NCBI GenBank assembly: GCA_032433765.1
Contig: JAVIAB010000102.1
Span: 11,065,811 to 11,129,810 of the forward strand
Source of the DNA: Megaustenia siamemsis
Lineage: Eukaryota; Mollusca; Gastropoda; Stylommatophora; Ariophantidae
Direction: 5' to 3'
DNA: 64,000 nt
Positions 9,160-19,799 of this stretch are shown here, in pieces (the stretch's first letter is position 1; every line of letters starts with the position of its first letter). Made by a program: the position numbers and the translations under genes. The notes under the pieces are model-generated. The model did no database searches. It was not told the origin of the DNA and saw only the letters and a program-made list of their open reading frames with translations.

Positions 9160-9440
9160 AGGGACTGGTTAGTCTTGAGGCAAGACGCCGGCCTCGAGGC
9201 AGAGATGTTGTGGGTTCAAATCTCGGCTGCACCGGTTGGGATTTTTGTTCATGATTTCTCTCTTCGGCAACCACTCCTGGTCTCAGCAGCGAGGCCCGGC
9301 TTGAAACGTCAATTACTCGTCGACGGGAAAAAAATGAGTACTTCCAAAGTCGAATTTATCTGCCTGTTGCTGTGAAGGATCCCTGTGCACACGGCTGCTA
9401 GGGAAACATGGATTAACACGAAAAATTCAGCCTCTAGATG
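9160..9440 (+). mobile_element. SINE-3 (tRNA-derived), plus strand
   Basis: Head TCTTGAGGCAAGACGCCGGC and B-box-like GGGTTCAAATCTCGGC; body CGGCAACCACTCCTGGTC, GAGGCCCGGCTTGAAACGTC, GTGCACACGGCTGC. It faces an inverted copy at 9536-9850 about 95 bp away. Confidence 0.85.
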
Positions 9441-9535
9441 ACTAGTAATTCTGACAGGACAATAGATAGAGAGATAGATAGTTTTGAAATACTACAAATA
9501 ATGTTACTATGTATTTATTATTATTTTTTTTTTTT

Positions 9536-9850
9536 CGCGGTCGCCAGCTTTTTACCTCCGATGAAGTCCCTAGAGATTAGGAACCGAATTTTGCTTGTTA
9601 ATTCGTATTTTCCTGGCAGCCGTGTGCACAGGGGTCCCTCACCGCACATGCAGATAACTTCAACTTTGGAAGTACTCATTTTTTTCCCCCGTCGATGAGT
9701 AATTGACGCTTCAAGCCAGGCCTCGCTGCTGAGACCAGGGGTGGTTGCCGTAAGAGAGAAATCATGAACAAAAATCCCAACCGGTGCAGTCGGGATTTAA
9801 ACCCAAAACCTCTCTATCTCGAGGGCCGGCGTCTTGCCGGAACATAAAAC
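9536..9850 (-). mobile_element. SINE-3, minus strand
   Basis: Reverse complement of the 9160 copy, starting after a T-rich run and ending at GGCGTCTTGCC. It joins directly to a LINE A 3' fragment at about 9846. Confidence 0.85.
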
Positions 9851-10010
9851 TAGGCAGAGGCAGATCAAGACTAACATGGACGAGTAACATAAAAATATGG
9901 ATAAGTCAGCCTATGACAATCCGCACCATCAAAGCAAGAGACAGAGCTGAATGGCGCTCCATGCTAGCCAACCTTCGATGCCGAGACGGCACTCAATGAT
10001 AATGATGAAC
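9846..10010 (+). mobile_element. LINE family A, short 3' fragment
   Basis: Encodes GRGRSRLTWTSNIK, ISQPMTIRTIKARDRAEWRS and ends RCRDGTQ-stop, then AATGATAATGATGA tail. Only the last 50 or so codons remain. Confidence 0.85.
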
Positions 10011-10254
10011 CCTAAACCCCGCAATTAGGGATCCGAATAAAGTCTAATGTTACTAAAGGGGATATTACTCTTACGTACTTTAATTTACCGGACTAAACTA
10101 GGACTTTACCTAGAAGCGATCTATTTTGTGACTTTCAACAGCATTTGTGAATCACTTGAAAACCAATGTAGTTTGTGTTGTGACGTCAACTAAGGGGAGA
10201 TCAATCTCTCGCTGACATAATTTATCGGACTATACTAGATCTTTACCAAAGCAA

Positions 10255-10714
10255 TTAATCAAACAGTAATCAATCAACAATACACTAATTAATCCACAGC
10301 CACACAATCACTAACTAACAATAATTTAGTTCACAATCATCCAGCGAGAATTAAATAAACAATCACTTAATTGACAATCAAAATACAATCAATCAAACAA
10401 TCAGCAATCAATTGATAAGCAATCATTCATAGCAAATAAATCACCTGTTTAAAAAGCGACCTGTTAAAAATAATCAACTATCAATAAGTAAATCAACTGA
10501 CAACATATTAACCAACAATCGTTAAAATTACAGTGAATCAATTATCTGCTGGAAAACAATAACCACTGTCTAGACAAACAACAAATAATCATCACTCAAT
10601 GGACCTTTAATCAATGAAACAATTTACAGTTAATCAGTTGACAACAAATCGATAGTGTAATCATCGACTAATTGAGAGAAACAACGAATAAGTGAATATT
10701 CAATCAATCAATTT

Positions 10715-10766
<52 letters not shown>

Positions 10767-11100
10767 GTTAATCAATAAACATTCAATCAATCAATTCTTC
10801 AATCACTCAATCAATCAATCAATTCTTCAATCACTCAATCAATCAATTCTTCAATCACTCAATCAATAAGTCAATCAATCAATCAGTCAATCAATCAATC
10901 AGTCAATATCCAATCAATCAATTCTTCAATAACTCAATCAATCAGTCCAGCAATCAATCAGTCAATATCCAATCAATCAATTCTTCAATCACTCAATCAA
11001 TCAGTCAATCAATCAATCAGTCAATCAATCAATCAGTCAATATCCAATCAATCAATTCTTCAATCACTCAATAAATCAGTCAATCAGATAACAACCAATG
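10255..11100 (+). repeat. (AATC)n-rich array with a longer sub-repeat
   Basis: Irregular CAATCAATCAAT tracts from 10255; a perfect (AATC)n run at about 10718-10770; then a higher-order unit containing CAATTCTTCAATCACTCAAT recurring at about 10792, 10823, 10847, 10918, 10978 and 11056. Non-coding. Confidence 0.9.
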
Positions 11101-11184
11101 AAGTAACCAGACATCCAACAACCAATCAAGTGTGCACCCCAAGAAGCCAGTAGTTTGAACAGCCAGTAAAAAAAAAAAACGAGG

Positions 11185-11468
11185 AAATCTTAAAACAACT
11201 AAAAATGAAAAGAGAACTACTAAACACAATTCAAACAAGACAAATGAGATTTTGAGGTTAAAAGACACAACAGCCTACTAAAAGTAATCCTGGAGGGGAA
11301 AATACAAAGTAAAAAAGGCAGAGGCAGGCCAAGACTAACATGGACGAGTAACATCAAAAGATGGACAAGTCAGACTATGACAACCTGCACCATCAAAGCA
11401 AGAGATAGAGCAGAATGGCGTTCCATGGAAGCCAACCTTCGTTGCGGAGACGGCACTCGATGATGAAA
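11185..11468 (+). mobile_element. LINE family A, 3' fragment
   Basis: Encodes LKQLKMKREL, NTIQTRQMRF, then GRGRPRLTWTSNIKRW and ends CGDGTR-stop with TGATGA tail. A small deletion removes the GHVKR region frame (GAGGTTAAAAG). It is a dead copy. Confidence 0.85.
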
Positions 11469-12155
11469 ACAAAACAAAGTGACAAACTCTCGAACATCTC
11501 TATCATTGGTTCAATCTCGAACATCTCTATCATTGGTTCAATCGTCAAAATGTTACAACATCTTTAATACAGAAATAACCAGTAACTTTTATCTCTTTGA
11601 GATGTTTACCTGAGAAATGATGTAAACAAAACACACAATAAGTAACAAGAAACGCAACTAGTAAACTGACAAACAATTAACCAACCAACTAACCATCAAG
11701 TGACAAACAATCGGGCAATCAACAACTAATCGATTAATCTATGGACATGTTCATAGTGCAATGATGATGACTCGCAAAATAACTCAATAACTCAATAATC
11801 GATTAATAACCAAATAACTTAAGACTGGGTTTATGTGTTCCCACGCTGCAGAGAATTTTTAAACCCTGCATCATGGGAAGACAAAACTGCAGACCGCAAT
11901 CTCTGGAATCACACTCTAAAGGTTCACCTCAAACAATAAGCAGACAGATTCATAGAAAAAGAGAATACACGACGGAAGAAAAGAAAAGAAAAATAACATT
12001 TCTAGGGGCGCTGAAAAATCCATAGTCGACTATAACTGACCAGGCTACTAACTAACTTAGACAAGTCAAAAGGCTTGTTAAATAATTGCCAACCAAGAAG
12101 TTAGATTGATTTCTTAAAACGAACACAATAACTTCGAAGATAATTTACAAAGGAT
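11469..12155. other. Unassigned stretch with small TE scraps
   Basis: Holds a 25-bp direct duplication (TCGAACATCTCTATCATTGG at about 11490 and 11517), an RNase H-LINE 3' scrap at about 11740-11800 (ACATGTTC...CAATGATGATGA, then AATAACTCAATAAC), and a piece (11945-12045) shared with 7490-7585 (TAGGGGCGCTG). No gene seen. Confidence 0.6.
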
Positions 12156-12167
12156 TATATTACCTCT

Positions 12168-12429
12168 AGGGAGCCGCGATAGCTCAGTGGTTAGTGAACT
12201 GGACTACAAAGGACAAGGGGTAGGGTTCTATCCCAACCGACGGCTTCCGGGTTCACCCAGCCTTAAATGGGTACCGGATTTTTTTCTGGGAAAGTAAAGC
12301 AGCACGGGCGTAATACCGACCACATTACCCCAAAAATCATGTGCTGAAGGTCTGTAAAATATATGGTCACTAACACCATATTCCCTATACGCCACTTGGC
12401 GTGACGGGGGTACTTTACTTTTTCTTTAC
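12168..12429 (+). mobile_element. SINE-1, full-length, with 12-bp target-site duplication
   Basis: Head GCCGCGATAGCTCAGTGG (A-box-like); the B-box-like part is GGTTCTATCCC. The body contains GGGTACCGGATTTTTTTCTG, ACCGACCACATTACCCC and GCCACTTGGCGTGACGG. TATATTACCTCT lies on both sides (12156-12167 and 12430-12441). Confidence 0.92.
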
Positions 12430-12469
12430 TATATTACCTCTGCATATAATAATGCAAATATGATGTATA

Positions 12470-12950
12470 TCTTCCTCTTTCTTCTACCTTTCAGCTCCCT
12501 GTGGAGCATAGGTCTTCAACAAACACTTTCAAAGACGTTCTGTTTCTTGTCATTGTTTTAAGATTATTCCATGTCTTCCCCATAATCGTCATCTCTGCTT
12601 GCATCTGTCTTCTCCAAGAATTCTTTGGTCTTCCTCTTTGTCTTTTCCCCTGGGGATTCCAAAATAGGGTCTGTTGTGTAATACTCTCAGTTGGCTTCTG
12701 CAGTGTGTGTCCTATCCAGCGGCATCGTCTTCGCTGTATCTCTTTATCCACTGGTATTTGACTGGTACATTTCCATAATTCTATGTTAGTGATTTTGTCC
12801 TGCCATTTCCATCTTTTTATTCTGCGTAAGCATCCATTAATGAAAGTCTGTATCTGCATGATTGTCAGTTTTGTTTTTATCCATGTTTCACAGTCATATA
12901 ATAGGACTGACTTAACATTGGAGTTTAAAATTTGTATATATGACGTATAT
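12470..12950 (-). mobile_element. LINE family E, 3' end, minus strand
   Basis: The minus frame encodes YDCETW, IQTFINGCLRRI, WQDKITNIELWKCT, RRCRWIGHTLQKP, NPQGKRQRGRPKNSWRR and ends LCSTGS. This GHTLRKP...GKRRRGRP arrangement is the C-terminus of a widely spread animal endonuclease-RT element. Codons are largely intact over about 150 residues, but the RT core is absent (5'-truncated near 12.95 kb). Confidence 0.88.
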
Positions 12951-12954
12951 ATAC

Positions 12955-13095
12955 AGCATAATCTATTTGAGATTGAAAGGCGACTGGGTGGTCTATGATC
13001 TTCTACAAGAAGGTTGAGAGTTCGAATCCAACCACCGGCAGTATGAAGTTTTCGTTTCAAATCGGTGGTTTCTTTGTGGTTTAGCTCTCACCTGA
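12955..13095 (+). mobile_element. tRNA-like SINE fragment next to LINE E
   Basis: GGCGACTGGGTGGTCTATG and the B-box-like GAGAGTTCGAATCCAACC resemble a SINE head. Only one copy is seen in the window, so the assignment is tentative. Confidence 0.45.
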
Positions 13096-13149
13096 TCTTT
13101 GGGTAGTGAGATTCAATGTTTCTTCTTCCTCTTCTGCTTCTTCTTCTTC

Positions 13150-13665
13150 TATCTGTCAGCTCCCTGTGAAGAAGAGGTCTTGAACAAACACTTTCGACTA
13201 CCTGTGTGGAGCATAGGTCTTCAACAAACACTTTTAGCTACCTGTGTGGAGCATATGTCTTCAACAACCACTTTTAGCTACCTGTGTGGAGCATAGGTCT
13301 TCAACAAACACTTTTAGCTACCTGTGTGGAGCATAGGTCTTCAACAAATACTTTTAGCTACCTGTGTGGAGCATAGGTCTTCAACAAACACTTTCAGCTC
13401 CCTGTGGAGCATAGGTCTTCAACAAACACTTTTAGCTACCTGTGTGGAGCATAGGTCTTCAACAAATACTTTTAGCTACCTGTGTGGAGCATAGGTCTTC
13501 AACAAACACTTTCAGCTCCCTGTGGAGCATAGGTCTTCAACAAACACTTTCAACTCCCTGTAGAGCATAGGTCTTCAACAAACACTTTCAGTTCCCTGTG
13601 GAGCATAGATCTTCAACAAACACTTTCAGCTCCCTGTGGAGCATAGATCTTCAACAGACACTTTC
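13150..13665 (-). repeat. Minisatellite, 38-40-bp unit derived from the LINE E 3' end
   Basis: About 12 units of CAGCTCCCTGTGGAGCATAG followed by GTCTTCAACAAACACTTT, alternating with a TAGCTACCTGTGTGG variant. The unit is the final LINE E segment, including the codons for its last residues and stop. The array is continuous with a LINE E copy at 13666-14070. Confidence 0.95.
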
Positions 13666-14075
13666 CAAGCCGTTCTGTTTCTTGACATTCTTTTACGTTC
13701 ATTCCATGTCTTCTCCAACATCTTCATCTCTGCTTCCATCTGTCTTCTTCAAGAATATTTTGGTCTTCCTTTTTGTCTTTTTCCTTGTGGATTACAGAAA
13801 AGGGCATTGTGTGTAATACTCTCAGTTGGTTTCCGCAGTGTATGTCCTAGTCAGCGCCAAATTCTTCGCTGTATCTGACTGTTACTTTTCCATAATTCTA
13901 TGTTAGTTATTTTGTCCTGCCATTTCTATCCATTTATTCTACATAAGCATCCATTAATGAAGGTCTAGATCTGCATGATTGTCATCTTTGTTGTTCTCCA
14001 TGTTTCACAGCTATACAACAGGACAGGCTTAACATTGGAGCTGAACATTCTTATTTTTATTCAATGTTTAGTTCT
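13666..14075 (-). mobile_element. LINE family E, 3' end, minus strand (decayed)
   Basis: Matches 12480-12950 (CATTCCATGTCTTCTCCAAC, CTGTGTTGTGTGTAATACTC-like), with several indels that break the frame. It lies immediately upstream of the 3'-end-derived array. Confidence 0.85.
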
Positions 14076-14094
14076 CTTGGAAATTTGCGAGAAA

Positions 14095-14395
14095 CAGAAG
14101 ACCCTCGTGCGCTCTGGACATATTACAGATTTCGTCCTTAGCTGTTCGTCTGCAACGCCCTCGTGCGCTCTGGACATATTACAGATTTCGTCCTTAGCTG
14201 TTTGTCTGCAACGCCCTCGTGCGCTCTGGACATAATAAAGATTTCGTCCTTAGCTGTTTGTCTGCAACACCCTCGTGCGCTCTGGACTTATTACAGATTT
14301 CGTCCTTAGCTGTTTGTCTGCAACGCCCTCGTGCGCTCTGGACATAATAAAGATTTCGTCCTTAGCTGTTTCTCTGCAACGCAAGTGTTCAGCTC
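14095..14395 (+). repeat. Minisatellite, 56-bp unit
   Basis: About five units of CCCTCGTGCGCTCTGGACAT, AATAAAGATTTCGTCCTTAG and CTGTTTGTCTGCAACG. The last part is also the start of repeat R as seen at 45.28 and 58.0 kb, so the array grew from repeat R. Confidence 0.9.
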
Positions 14396-14790
14396 TGCCT
14401 TATACAGGAGATAATTATCTTAATAGGAAAATACAGATATACGATTTATTTCCGAGTTGTGTTCGTAATCCTATGTTATAGTCACGAGTACACCTGCGCG
14501 ACAAGCCGCGATAGCTCAGTGGTTAGTGAGCTAGACTACAAAGGACAAGAGGTAAGGTTCGATCCAACCGACGGCTTCCGATTCACCCAGCCTTTAATGG
14601 GTACCGGATTTGTTTCTGGGAAAGTAAATCAGCGCGGGCGTAATACCGACCACAGTACCCCAAAAATCATGTGCTGAATGTCTGTAAAATCTATGGTCAC
14701 TAACACCATATTCCTTATACGGCACTTGGCGTGACGAGAGTACTTTACTTTTTTACATCTGCGTGACAGACAGTGTCAATGACATCTATT
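14380..14790 (+). mobile_element. Composite: repeat R with SINE-1 inserted (TSD)
   Basis: Repeat R (GGAGATAATTATCTTAATAG, TCCGAGTTGTGTTCG, GTCACGAGTAC) is split by SINE-1 at 14503-14754. ACACCTGCGCGAC (14490-14502) and ACATCTGCGTGAC (14755-14767) flank it as a diverged duplication. The same SINE-1 sits at the same place in repeat R at 58.14 kb. Confidence 0.8.
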
Positions 14791-14795
14791 TTTTT

Positions 14796-15030
14796 TAGGT
14801 AGCTGAGTTGGACGTGTGCTCTAGCGTTTGGTTCTCGTGGCAAGGCGCTGTGCCGAGGAGTACGGGTTCGATCCTGCTTAGGACCATATCTTGTTCTCTG
14901 TTTTATTTATGTTCTTGATTATTTGTGATTTCTTTCCAAGTGCTGTAAACATACCTCTTCCACTGAAATGATTCTCTGATTTATCGCATCGGAACTTTCC
15001 CTCCATAATATTCATTTATTATTAAGTTGT
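14796..15030 (+). mobile_element. SINE-2, plus strand
   Basis: Head TAGGTAGCTGAGTTGGACGT, B-box-like GGGTTCGATCCTGC, end TGCTGTAAACATACCTCTTC, then TTCCCTCCATAATATTCATT. It follows repeat R in the same order as at 45.4 and 58.5 kb. Confidence 0.85.
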
Positions 15031-15232
15031 CTCCACATATACGTTGTCTCCACATATAAGTTGTCTCTACATATACGTTGTCTCCACATATACGTTGTCT
15101 CTACATATACGTTGTCTCCACATATACGTTGTCTCCACATATACGTTGTCTCCACATACACGTTGTCTCCACATATACGTTGTCTCCACATATACGTTGT
15201 CTCCACATATAAGTTGTCTCCACATATTAAAG
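15028..15232 (+). repeat. Minisatellite, 17-bp unit
   Basis: About 12 units of GTTGTCTCCACATATAC with a few C/T and A/G variants, starting in the AT-rich end of SINE-2. Confidence 0.95.
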
Positions 15233-15429
15233 AGATCTTGGAAGTTAAAAGTCGAAAAACAGAAAATAAAAAGATGACCGATGTCCGGACAGAAACCGTT
15301 AGATTAGAAATCTATCCACGCCTAGGACGGATGTGTCAGGACAAAAGGCGCAAATGTCACAGCTTGGTTTAAACTAAGCATCTCAACGCATCCACTCACA
15401 CATTCTGGTGTGTAAGAAAGAGAGGAAAA

Positions 15430-15860
15430 CGAGCAATTATTAAAAAAACAAAACCACAACTGATAGAATAATTTTAAAAAAAAACCCTCACAACTGATAG
15501 AATAATTTAAAAAAAAACCTCACAACTGATGGAATAATTTAAAAAAAAACCCTCACACCTGATAGAATAATTTAAAAAAAAACCTCACAACTGATGGAAT
15601 AATTTAAAAAAAAACCCCTCACAACTGATAGAATAATTTAAAAAAAAAAACCTCACAACTGATAGAATAATTTAAAAAAAAAAACCTCACAACTGATAGA
15701 ATAATTTAAAAAAAAAACCTCACAACTGATAGAATAATTTAAAAAAAAACCCCCTCACAACTGATGGAATAATCCAAAAATACCTTACAACTGATGGAAT
15801 AATCCAAAAATACCTTACAACTGATGGAATAATCCAAAAATACCTTACAACTGATATGTC
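15430..15860 (+). repeat. Minisatellite, 32-37-bp unit with A-runs
   Basis: About 13 units of CCTCACAACTGATAGAATAA plus TTTAAAAAAAAA; the last three have the variant AATCCAAAAATACCTTACAA. Length varies mainly in the A-run. Confidence 0.95.
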
Positions 15861-16258
15861 AATAATAACTTTCTATTGACGTTGTCGTTTTTCTTTCTCG
15901 ATTTCTTTTTCCTGTTGATAATTAAGGACATTTGTCATTGTTGCACGTGGTCGGTCGGTAGCTCCATCAAAACGAGCCAAATTGTGTGTCATTCCAAGAC
16001 GTCTTAGATGCTAGAATCTGTCTGACACAGAGGAGTCTCGCACCTTGGTAATATAGAACATTCTCGACCTTCATAATATAGAACATTCTCGACCTTCATA
16101 ATATAGAACATTCTCCTTGAAGAAAGAAACTAGAAGCGTCGTCAAACACCGTTCTGAAATGAAAGAAAAATTACCATCCTTGTTAGATAATTTCAAATAA
16201 ATAATTGTAATTGTTTAATGTTATGGGAACATGTGTATTATAACCGTCTGTTCTATTC
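15860..16258. other. Unassigned stretch
   Basis: Contains a triplicated piece (TAATATAGAACATTCTCGAC at about 16050-16110). No coding signal or known TE was recognised. Confidence 0.5.
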
Positions 16259-16259
16259 T

Positions 16260-16505
16260 ATAGGAGAATCGGTAGCCTCTCGGCCTCCAAACCAGGAGTG
16301 CGAGGGTTCGAATCCCGATAGAGTTAAAAATGTATTCTACCGGGGGTAAAAAAAAAAAAAATCATAATTGAACACCTTGAACACGCGGCCTTTATTCTCC
16401 GATCCCATAAGTAAGGCCCCCCCCCCCCCCAGTAAAGGGATAATGGCTAAAGGACATATTTTAAAAAAAAATTGTATTCTACTTCTTCCTATTCTAGTCT
16501 CTTTA
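16260..16505 (+). mobile_element. SINE-5, plus strand
   Basis: tRNA-like head GAATCGGTAGCCTCTCGGCC, B-box GAGGGTTCGAATCCCGAT, then TACCGGGGGT, ACACGCGGCCTTTATTCTCC, a C run and TTCCTATTCTAGTCTCTTTA. It is next to a minus-strand LINE B as at 7.6-8.3 kb. Confidence 0.82.
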
Positions 16506-17135
16506 TTTTTATTATCATCATCATCAAGTACCGTGCCTGCTGGCGTAGGTGATCATGTCTCTCCACAACTTTCGACCACAACAGTTATTTATCATTTCTG
16601 TTGTTGACCTTCTGCCAAGCCATTCTCTTAAGCTGTCTGGTATCCTTTCTTTTTGCTACCCTCTATCTCTTCGTCCCTCAATTTTCGTAGTTGTTACAAT
16701 ACATTCCAGCTGTTGCCTTCTCATTCTATCTATCTATCTATTGTCCTTTCGAGCTGAAGACGGCACATAGGGCAGAACCACAATCTCAAAAACAGAAACC
16801 TTGCGTGTCAAAATGGCACATATTGCAGAGATCACCGCTCTAAAATCTATGGCGCTGTTTCCATTACAATACTTTTTACAATGACAGCTTGTCAAGCCAT
16901 CGATCAACCTCCTTAGTCGCCTCTTACGACATGCCTGGAAGGTCACAGTGTCACTATTCTTTACCTCCCTCATAATGAGGCCCCGGTAACACACGGGATA
17001 TTCTCATTGCATGGCCAAAAAAATGATGATTGTTTTTTCCTAATATTGGAATTAAGCTCTCTTTTTCCTTTGGCCTCTTTCAGAACGTTTTCAATACTCT
17101 TCTTAGCTGTCCGTGGTATTCTCAACATTTATTGT
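16506..17135 (-). mobile_element. LINE family B 3' end, minus, split by another insertion
   Basis: Parts 16506-16730 and 16996-17135 match LINE B (TACCGTGCCTGCTGGCGTAG, CTCTTTTTCCTTTGGCCTC). The gap is filled by an inserted element, with TTCTCATT on both sides. Confidence 0.85.
16731..16995 (-). mobile_element. SINE-like insertion with GTCGTAAGAGGCGACTA motif
   Basis: On the minus strand it reads from about 16995: GGGGCCTCATTATGAGGG, GGCATGTCGTAAGAGGCGAC, GCTTGACAAGC, ending in a (GATA)n tail at 16722-16740. GTCGTAAGAGGCGACTA is a motif I associate with SINE core domains of invertebrates; this is from memory and unchecked. The tail and 8-bp flanking repeat support retroposition. Confidence 0.65.
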
Positions 17136-17299
17136 TATGATATGCATGGAATAAGTTTCATCGCGAACGGGACGTGGTAGAAGCGTCTCACTGGCTGATT
17201 GATCCTGTGAGGTGTTGATTATAGGAATGTCTGCTTTTCCCAGTGAGCTCTCAGCTCTCCTGATCCACCAGATACCTTCTCCCCCTCTAGACTCACTAG

Positions 17300-17855
17300 T
17301 CTCTCAATGTATTCTCAATGTATTCTTAATGCATTCTCAATGTATTCTCAATGTATTCTCAATGTATTCTCAATATATTCTCAATGTATTATCAATGTAT
17401 TATCAATGTATTCTCAATATATTCTCAATATATTCTCAATATATTCTCAATGTATTGTCAATGTATTCTCAATGTATTCTCAATATATTCTCAATGTATT
17501 ATCAATGTATTCTCAATATATTCTCAATATATTCTTAATGCATTCTCAATGTATTCTCAATGTATTCTCAATGTATTCTCAATATATTCACAATGTATTC
17601 TCAATGTATTCTCAATATATTCTCAATGTATTCTCAATGTATTCTCAATGTATTCTCAATATATTCTCAATGTATTCTCAAAGTATTCTCAATGTATTCT
17701 CAATGTATTCTCAATGTATTCTTAATGCATTCTCAATGTATTCTCAATGTATTCTCAATGTATTCTCAATATATTCTCAATGTATTCTCAATGTATTCTC
17801 AATATATTCTCAATGTATTCTCAAAGTATTCTCAATGTATTCTCAATATTATAAC
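17300..17855 (+). repeat. Minisatellite, 11-bp unit (TATTCTCAATG)
   Basis: About 50 units of TATTCTCAATG/A with rare TATTATCAATG and TATTCTTAATGCA variants. Because 11 is not a multiple of 3, it is open as repeating MYSQCILN-type peptides in all three frames. These are not genes. Confidence 0.97.
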
Positions 17856-17894
17856 AACACTCGTGGAACAAAAAAACAACAGAAAGTAAGAGAT

Positions 17895-18430
17895 TTCATC
17901 ATCATCATGCGCCATGCCGGTTGGCATAGGCGATCATGTCCTTCCACAATCTTCAATCCACTGTGCATCATATCAATTCTGTTATTGACTATTTCCATGC
18001 CATGACACCAAGCTATCCAGTATTTTCTCTCTTTTTCGTCCGCGATTTCTCTTTCCCAGAATTTTGCCAGTTGTGACCAAGTATTCCAACTTTCCTCTTC
18101 TCATGTTATGTCCGAAAAATGTTGATTGTTTTTTCTGATGTTTTTTTAGGAGCTCCCTTTTTGTGTTGGCCTCTTTGAGAGTTTCCTCATTGGTCTTTTT
18201 GGCTGTCCAGAGAACTTTCAACATTCTTCTGAGAAATTCCATCTCAGTGGCCTCTAATCGTCTTTTCGTTTGTTTGTATACTGTCCATGATTTGCTTCCA
18301 TAAGTCAGAATTGGCTCTATATAGCACTATATGAAGTCTCTTTCTCATTTCTATTGACATAGACGTGTTGCGTAAGATGTTTTTCATGATTTCATTAAGA
18401 GCTTCATGACCGCCTATTACTTTCATGTTT
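17895..18430 (-). mobile_element. LINE family C, 3' end, minus strand
   Basis: The minus frame encodes MRKRLHIVLYRANSDLWKQI (decayed), then MEFLRRMLKVLWTAKKTNEE, KREL, STFFGHNMRRGKLEYLVTTG and GRKREKILDSLVSWHGN. The 3' end carries CATCATCATGCGCC. Frame is broken near 18240. Confidence 0.85.
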
Positions 18431-18559
18431 TCTCTGGTTGTTATTTTCCAACTCTCCTCACCGACTTTGATCCGAACAGTCAACTATGAGTTGTTGCTTA
18501 TTCCCACCACATTCATTATTTCTCTATTTCTCTCTCTCTGTCTCTCTCTCTCTCTCTCT

Positions 18560-18850
18560 CTCGCTCTGCGATCAAGTCTCAATCAGACTAGGATTCCGGA
18601 CTCTTTTATGAAGTCAGCTGTCTGTTTAAGTGATTCGATTGGCCCATATAGTTTCTCTTCCAGGGAGGTGGGTGTGGACCACATTGTCCTTCTCAGGTCT
18701 GTGTACTGGGGGCAATCCTGTAGAACATGTTTTTTTTTTCGTGTTGTCCAGTGTGCAGTGGCATTGGCTGGTTGTACCTATTTTGAATTTGGTGAACATG
18801 TGATTTCTCATATCTCGGGCAGATGGTGCTCGTAAACCTGGGAGGGCCGA
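18560..18850 (-). mobile_element. I/RNase H-type LINE 3' end, minus strand, degenerate
   Basis: The minus frame reads NHMFTKFKIGTTSQC. After a frameshift come CPQYTDL-like and EKLYGPIESLKQTADFIKESG-like pieces. This parallels HSHMYTKFKIGTSTTC and LYGPLQELQKTVTFI in the 41.75-42.46-kb copy. It is a relic. Confidence 0.7.
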
Positions 18851-19094
18851 CCATCTAAGGGCAGAATCCCCCTACAGAAAAGACAATCTGCTGCCTTGCA
18901 GGAAGATTGGGGACAATCAAAGGCTAAGGAAAGCAAACCTAAATAAAATGCTGGCAGAAATCGGATGCATTTGGCCACTAGCGCAGAACACAGTGCAACG
19001 TTCTAACAGGTATTCAATCTGAGTGGATTCATTATTTGATGTTTTGGCTCCATTCACAATGACTCATGACTTTTGTGTCGATTAAAACAATTTA

Positions 19095-19535
19095 TCTCCT
19101 TCCGTATTTGCCTTTCAGCGTCGAGGGGAGATATAATTTGCTGTCTTTTGCTCTTCTGTTCGCTGCTGCTGTGGTTATGTTTCCTTGTGCTTCTTATATT
19201 CCATCAATCCATAATTTTCGTGGTTGGCACTTGAGTCTGGTGTTGTTAGAACGTTCATTTATTAAATACTCATTGTGTTGTTTTTTGGGTCTTTTTATCT
19301 AATCACGTAGCCAAACTATTTTATCTGTTGTTTCTTTATGATTCAACAGCGGTAATTATTCTTTGTTTTTATTATCCCCCTCAGTTCTTCATTTCTGATC
19401 TTATTTCGCAGGCTGTTTCCTGCCATTCGTCTAACACATTTAATCTCGGTAGTGGTTATTTTTCTTATTGTTCATGAGTCAGGTCCTGGCATTGGTAGCA
19501 CAACGTTGGAATGAAGATTGTGTTAAAACAATTGT
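19095..19535 (-). mobile_element. LINE family D, 3' end, minus strand (decayed)
   Basis: Plus-strand landmarks CTTTCAGCGTCGAGGGGAGA, TTCTGATCTTATTTCGCAGG and GGCATTGGTAGCACAACG match the D copies at 27 kb and 47.4 kb. Multiple indels break the frame. Confidence 0.85.
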
Positions 19536-19559
19536 AATTATTCATATTATTATTATTTA

Positions 19560-19765
19560 TGCTTGCGTTCGCCATCTTTTACCACTGGCGAAGTCCCTAG
19601 AGTCTAGGAACTGAATTTTGCGTGTTAATTTCCTGTTTCCATGGCAACTGTATGCACAGGGGTCCCTCGCCGCACTGGCAGATAACTCTGTCTTCGGATG
19701 TACACATATTTTTTTCCGTCGATGAGTAATTGACGTTTCAACCCAGGCCTCACTGCTGTGAGACA
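19560..19765 (-). mobile_element. SINE-3, minus strand, partial
   Basis: GCGAAGTCCCTAGAGTCTAG, GCACAGGGGTCCCTCGCC, GAGTAATTGACGTTTCAAC match SINE-3 copies; the tRNA-like head is missing. Confidence 0.82.
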
Positions 19766-19799
19766 AATAATAATAAATGAATATTATTATATAGGGAAT

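Noticed and set aside
9280..9320. Hammerhead core in SINE-3 (TTGAAACGTC)
   Set aside because: GAAACGTC is present but no CUGANGA box or stem II precedes it.
17212..18005. Open frames up to 232 codons of MYSQCILN repeats
   Set aside because: An 11-bp satellite without stop codons; no gene signals.
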